This document shows, in pieces, positions 4,436 through 5,357 of a stretch of 5,357 nt of DNA. The translations under genes were made by a program, and so were the position numbers. Origin of the DNA: Pseudobdellovibrionaceae bacterium (GTDB lineage Bacteria; Bdellovibrionota; Bdellovibrionia; Bdellovibrionales; JAMPXM01); assembly GCA_913776405.1 (NCBI GenBank), contig CAJYOV010000554.1:1-5357 (forward strand), written 5' to 3'. Below the pieces are notes generated by a model that ran no database searches, was not told the origin of the DNA, and saw only the letters and a list, made by a program, of their open reading frames with translations. Position 1 is the stretch's first letter. The number at the start of each line of letters is the position of its first letter.

Positions 4436-4969
4436 TTACTGGAAGAAGTAACGAACGCCGACGCCGCCTTGAACGAAGCCGTCGGTGCCTGGAATGACGG
4501 CCATGCCCGGAACGACTTCAGCGAAGACGCCGAGTGGAACGCGCGGTGTGCGCCATTCGATTCCGAGTGGAATACGAATACCGAGAGCGAAGTCGTCGTC
4601 CCAGTCATCGCTGAAGTAGTGGTAGTCGCGGTCGTTCACGAAGAGTGCGACGGCGCCAACTCCGACGTAAGGCGTGAGCTGGTTCAGGAAGTTGCGATCA
4701 CCGAACGCGCCTGCGAATTTGTAGTGCCAGTCACCGTAGAGCATCACGTAACGGTCGAAGCGGAACGAAAGGCCTGCATCGATCGCTTGAGTCGCGGAGT
4801 AATCGTACTTAATCGTTACACCTGTCGGTTCACCTAAGATCAGACCGATGCCGAAAGGTCCGCTTGGTTCACTTGTCGCCGCTTGCGCTTGTGCACCGAT
4901 TGAAAGAGTGACTGCAACAGTTGCTACCGTCGCTACGAATTTTACGCCCGAGATCAAAGTTTTCAGCAT
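4436..4969 (-). CDS. Small outer-membrane beta-barrel protein (BAPKO_0422/DUF3996-like)
   Basis: This is a 177-residue precursor. Residues 1-30 form a Sec signal peptide: a lysine near the start, a hydrophobic stretch (about 11-25), and cleavage likely after AQAQA at 30. The mature part of about 147 residues alternates short hydrophobic/aromatic strands with polar turns and ends VRYFFQ, with aromatic residues next to the C-terminus as in barrel proteins recognised by the BAM machinery. The size suits about eight strands. FGIGLILGEPTGVTIKY (39-55), AIDAGLSFRF (62-71), LTPYVGVGA (98-106) and the close GGVGVRYFF resemble a family of small barrels known from spirochaetes and other Gram-negatives; I name it from memory. 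Residues 114-126 (RDYHYFSDDWDDD) form an acidic aromatic loop, probably surface exposed. ATG 4969 is chosen because it starts the signal peptide and has a strong ribosome site. The frame is open to 5077 but that stretch would bury the signal. The role in the cell is unknown. Confidence 0.82.
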   Translation of the reverse strand: MLKTLISGVKFVATVATVAVTLSIGAQAQAATSEPSGPFGIGLILGEPTGVTIKYDYSATQAIDAGLSFRFDRYVMLYGDWHYKFAGAFGDRNFLNQLTPYVGVGAVALFVNDRDYHYFSDDWDDDFALGIRIPLGIEWRTPRVPLGVFAEVVPGMAVIPGTDGFVQGGVGVRYFFQ

Positions 4970-4975
4970 GTCATG

Positions 4976-4982
4976 CTCCCCT
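4976..4982 (-). promoter_or_regulatory. Ribosome binding site of the barrel-protein gene
   Basis: AGGGGAG on the - strand (4982-4976) ends six bases before ATG 4969. It is the clearest Shine-Dalgarno sequence in the window and decides the start against the longer open frame to 5077. An out-of-frame ATG (4974-4972) between them gives only a three-codon frame ending in TGA. Confidence 0.75.
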
Positions 4983-5056
4983 ATTCTGAAAGAGAGCCTA
5001 ACAATACCGCCCGAAATCGAAAAGTACGGGAGAGAAGATGTGATCGACTGAGCAAC

Positions 5057-5084
5057 AAAAATCTGACTTTGCTTCACGAGGCAA
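5057..5084 (-). terminator. Weak hairpin with U run after cysE
   Basis: On the - strand, TTGCCTCGTGAAGCAA (5084-5069) can pair TTGC with GCAA plus an inner TC/GA across one mismatch, leaving a very small loop. A run of five U (5061-5057) follows after seven bases. It lies 27 nt past the cysE stop and could separate cysE from the barrel-protein gene. The stem is short and the U run is displaced, so this is a poor terminator match. I see no convincing promoter in 4983-5110. Confidence 0.2.
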
Positions 5085-5110
5085 CGAATCTAGTCGCGAC
5101 GTGTTTCAGG

Positions 5111-5357
5111 CTACAGCGGGCGAGCTGGATTTCCGACGACAGTTTGTCCCGGTTCGACGGCGCGAGTGACAACAGCGTTTGCGCCGACGCGAGAATCATC
5201 ACCGAGAAGAATCGGGCCCAAAACTTTGGCGCCCGCGCCGATCAAGACACGATTGCCTACAGTTGGATGGCGTTTCACGGGATCGAACTTCACGCCGCCA
5301 AGGGTGACACCGTGGAAGATGATGCAGTCGTTCCCAATTTCAGCGGTTTCGCCGATG
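5111..5357 (-). CDS. cysE: Serine O-acetyltransferase, C-terminal part (5' end outside window)
   Basis: CysE transfers acetyl from acetyl-CoA to L-serine, the first step of cysteine synthesis in the cytoplasm; the family normally forms trimers or dimers of trimers. The frame is open from the right edge to TAG at 5113-5111, giving 81 full residues. The GTG at 5293 is internal. The sequence is a left-handed beta-helix of hexapeptide repeats: IGETAEIG (1-8), FHGVTLGG (14-21), KRHPTVGN (28-35, with H30 at the place of the substrate-binding His193 of E. coli CysE), [12 protein letters not shown] (37-48), SRVGANAVV (55-63) and GNPARPL (75-81). The catalytic His/Asp pair (His158/Asp143 in E. coli) would lie beyond the window. 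The protein stops right after GNPAR, so the roughly 30-residue tail that E. coli CysE uses to bind CysK is absent. The same-strand barrel-protein gene starts 141 bp downstream and is probably transcribed separately. Another hexapeptide acetyltransferase is possible but less likely. Confidence 0.87.
   Translation of the reverse strand, partial: IGETAEIGNDCIIFHGVTLGGVKFDPVKRHPTVGNRVLIGAGAKVLGPILLGDDSRVGANAVVTRAVEPGQTVVGNPARPL

Noticed and set aside
4469..4837. A 122-codon + strand open frame
   Set aside because: It lies antisense inside the barrel-protein gene, which has a signal peptide, a strong ribosome site and family features.
4970..5077. Upstream extension of the barrel-protein gene to 5077
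   Set aside because: It would place the signal peptide 36 residues inside the protein and ignore the strong ribosome site at 4982-4976.
1..5357. Defence island, toxin-antitoxin pair, mobile element, CRISPR array, tRNA or rRNA
   Set aside because: No transposase, integrase, direct-repeat array, tRNA cloverleaf or rRNA segment is visible, and every sizeable gene has a housekeeping or envelope-type family assignment.

Overview
The window looks like ordinary chromosome from a Gram-negative bacterium of middling GC content. A signal-peptide-bearing beta-barrel protein, an organophosphate/phosphate antiporter-like permease and the tail of a secretable S1/P1-type nuclease all point to a cell with an outer membrane. 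The protein styles (GlpT-like permease with an extra N-terminal helix, BAPKO_0422-like barrel protein, RsmI-like enzyme of a divergent subfamily) remind me of Bdellovibrionota or related former deltaproteobacteria. That placement is an inference and cannot be proved from one window.

Layout from left to right: (1) the C-terminal part of an S1/P1 nuclease on +, cut by the left edge (1-371); (2) two hairpins that read as terminators on the - strand (401-432 and 478-497); (3) a 12+1-helix OPA/GlpT-like transporter on - (514-2019), with a tandem repeat (2071-2099) and a well-matched sigma-54 -24/-12 promoter (2131-2147) upstream; (4) a HAD-superfamily hydrolase on + (2268-3032), whose 3' end overlaps (5) a NUDIX hydrolase of the ADP-ribose pyrophosphatase type on - (3004-3591); (6) a divergent intergenic region holding a long imperfect inverted repeat (3623-3665); (7) an RsmI-like tetrapyrrole-methylase-fold methyltransferase on + (3694-4433), broken in this sequence by an apparent single-base loss near 3963; (8) a small outer-membrane beta-barrel protein on - (4436-4969); and (9) the C-terminal part of a serine O-acetyltransferase (CysE) on -, cut by the right edge (5111-5357).

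Apart from the last two genes, neighbours alternate strand, so most genes are probably transcribed singly and I see no operon of more than two genes. The genes do not form one pathway: they cover nucleic-acid degradation, phosphorylated-solute transport, nucleotide housekeeping, probable rRNA modification, the envelope, and cysteine synthesis. I found no mobile element, CRISPR array, tRNA or rRNA, and nothing that amounts to a new multi-gene system. The signals most worth a second look are the sigma-54 promoter with palindromes upstream of it, the frameshift and divergent motifs in the RsmI-like gene, and the inverted repeat at 3623-3665.
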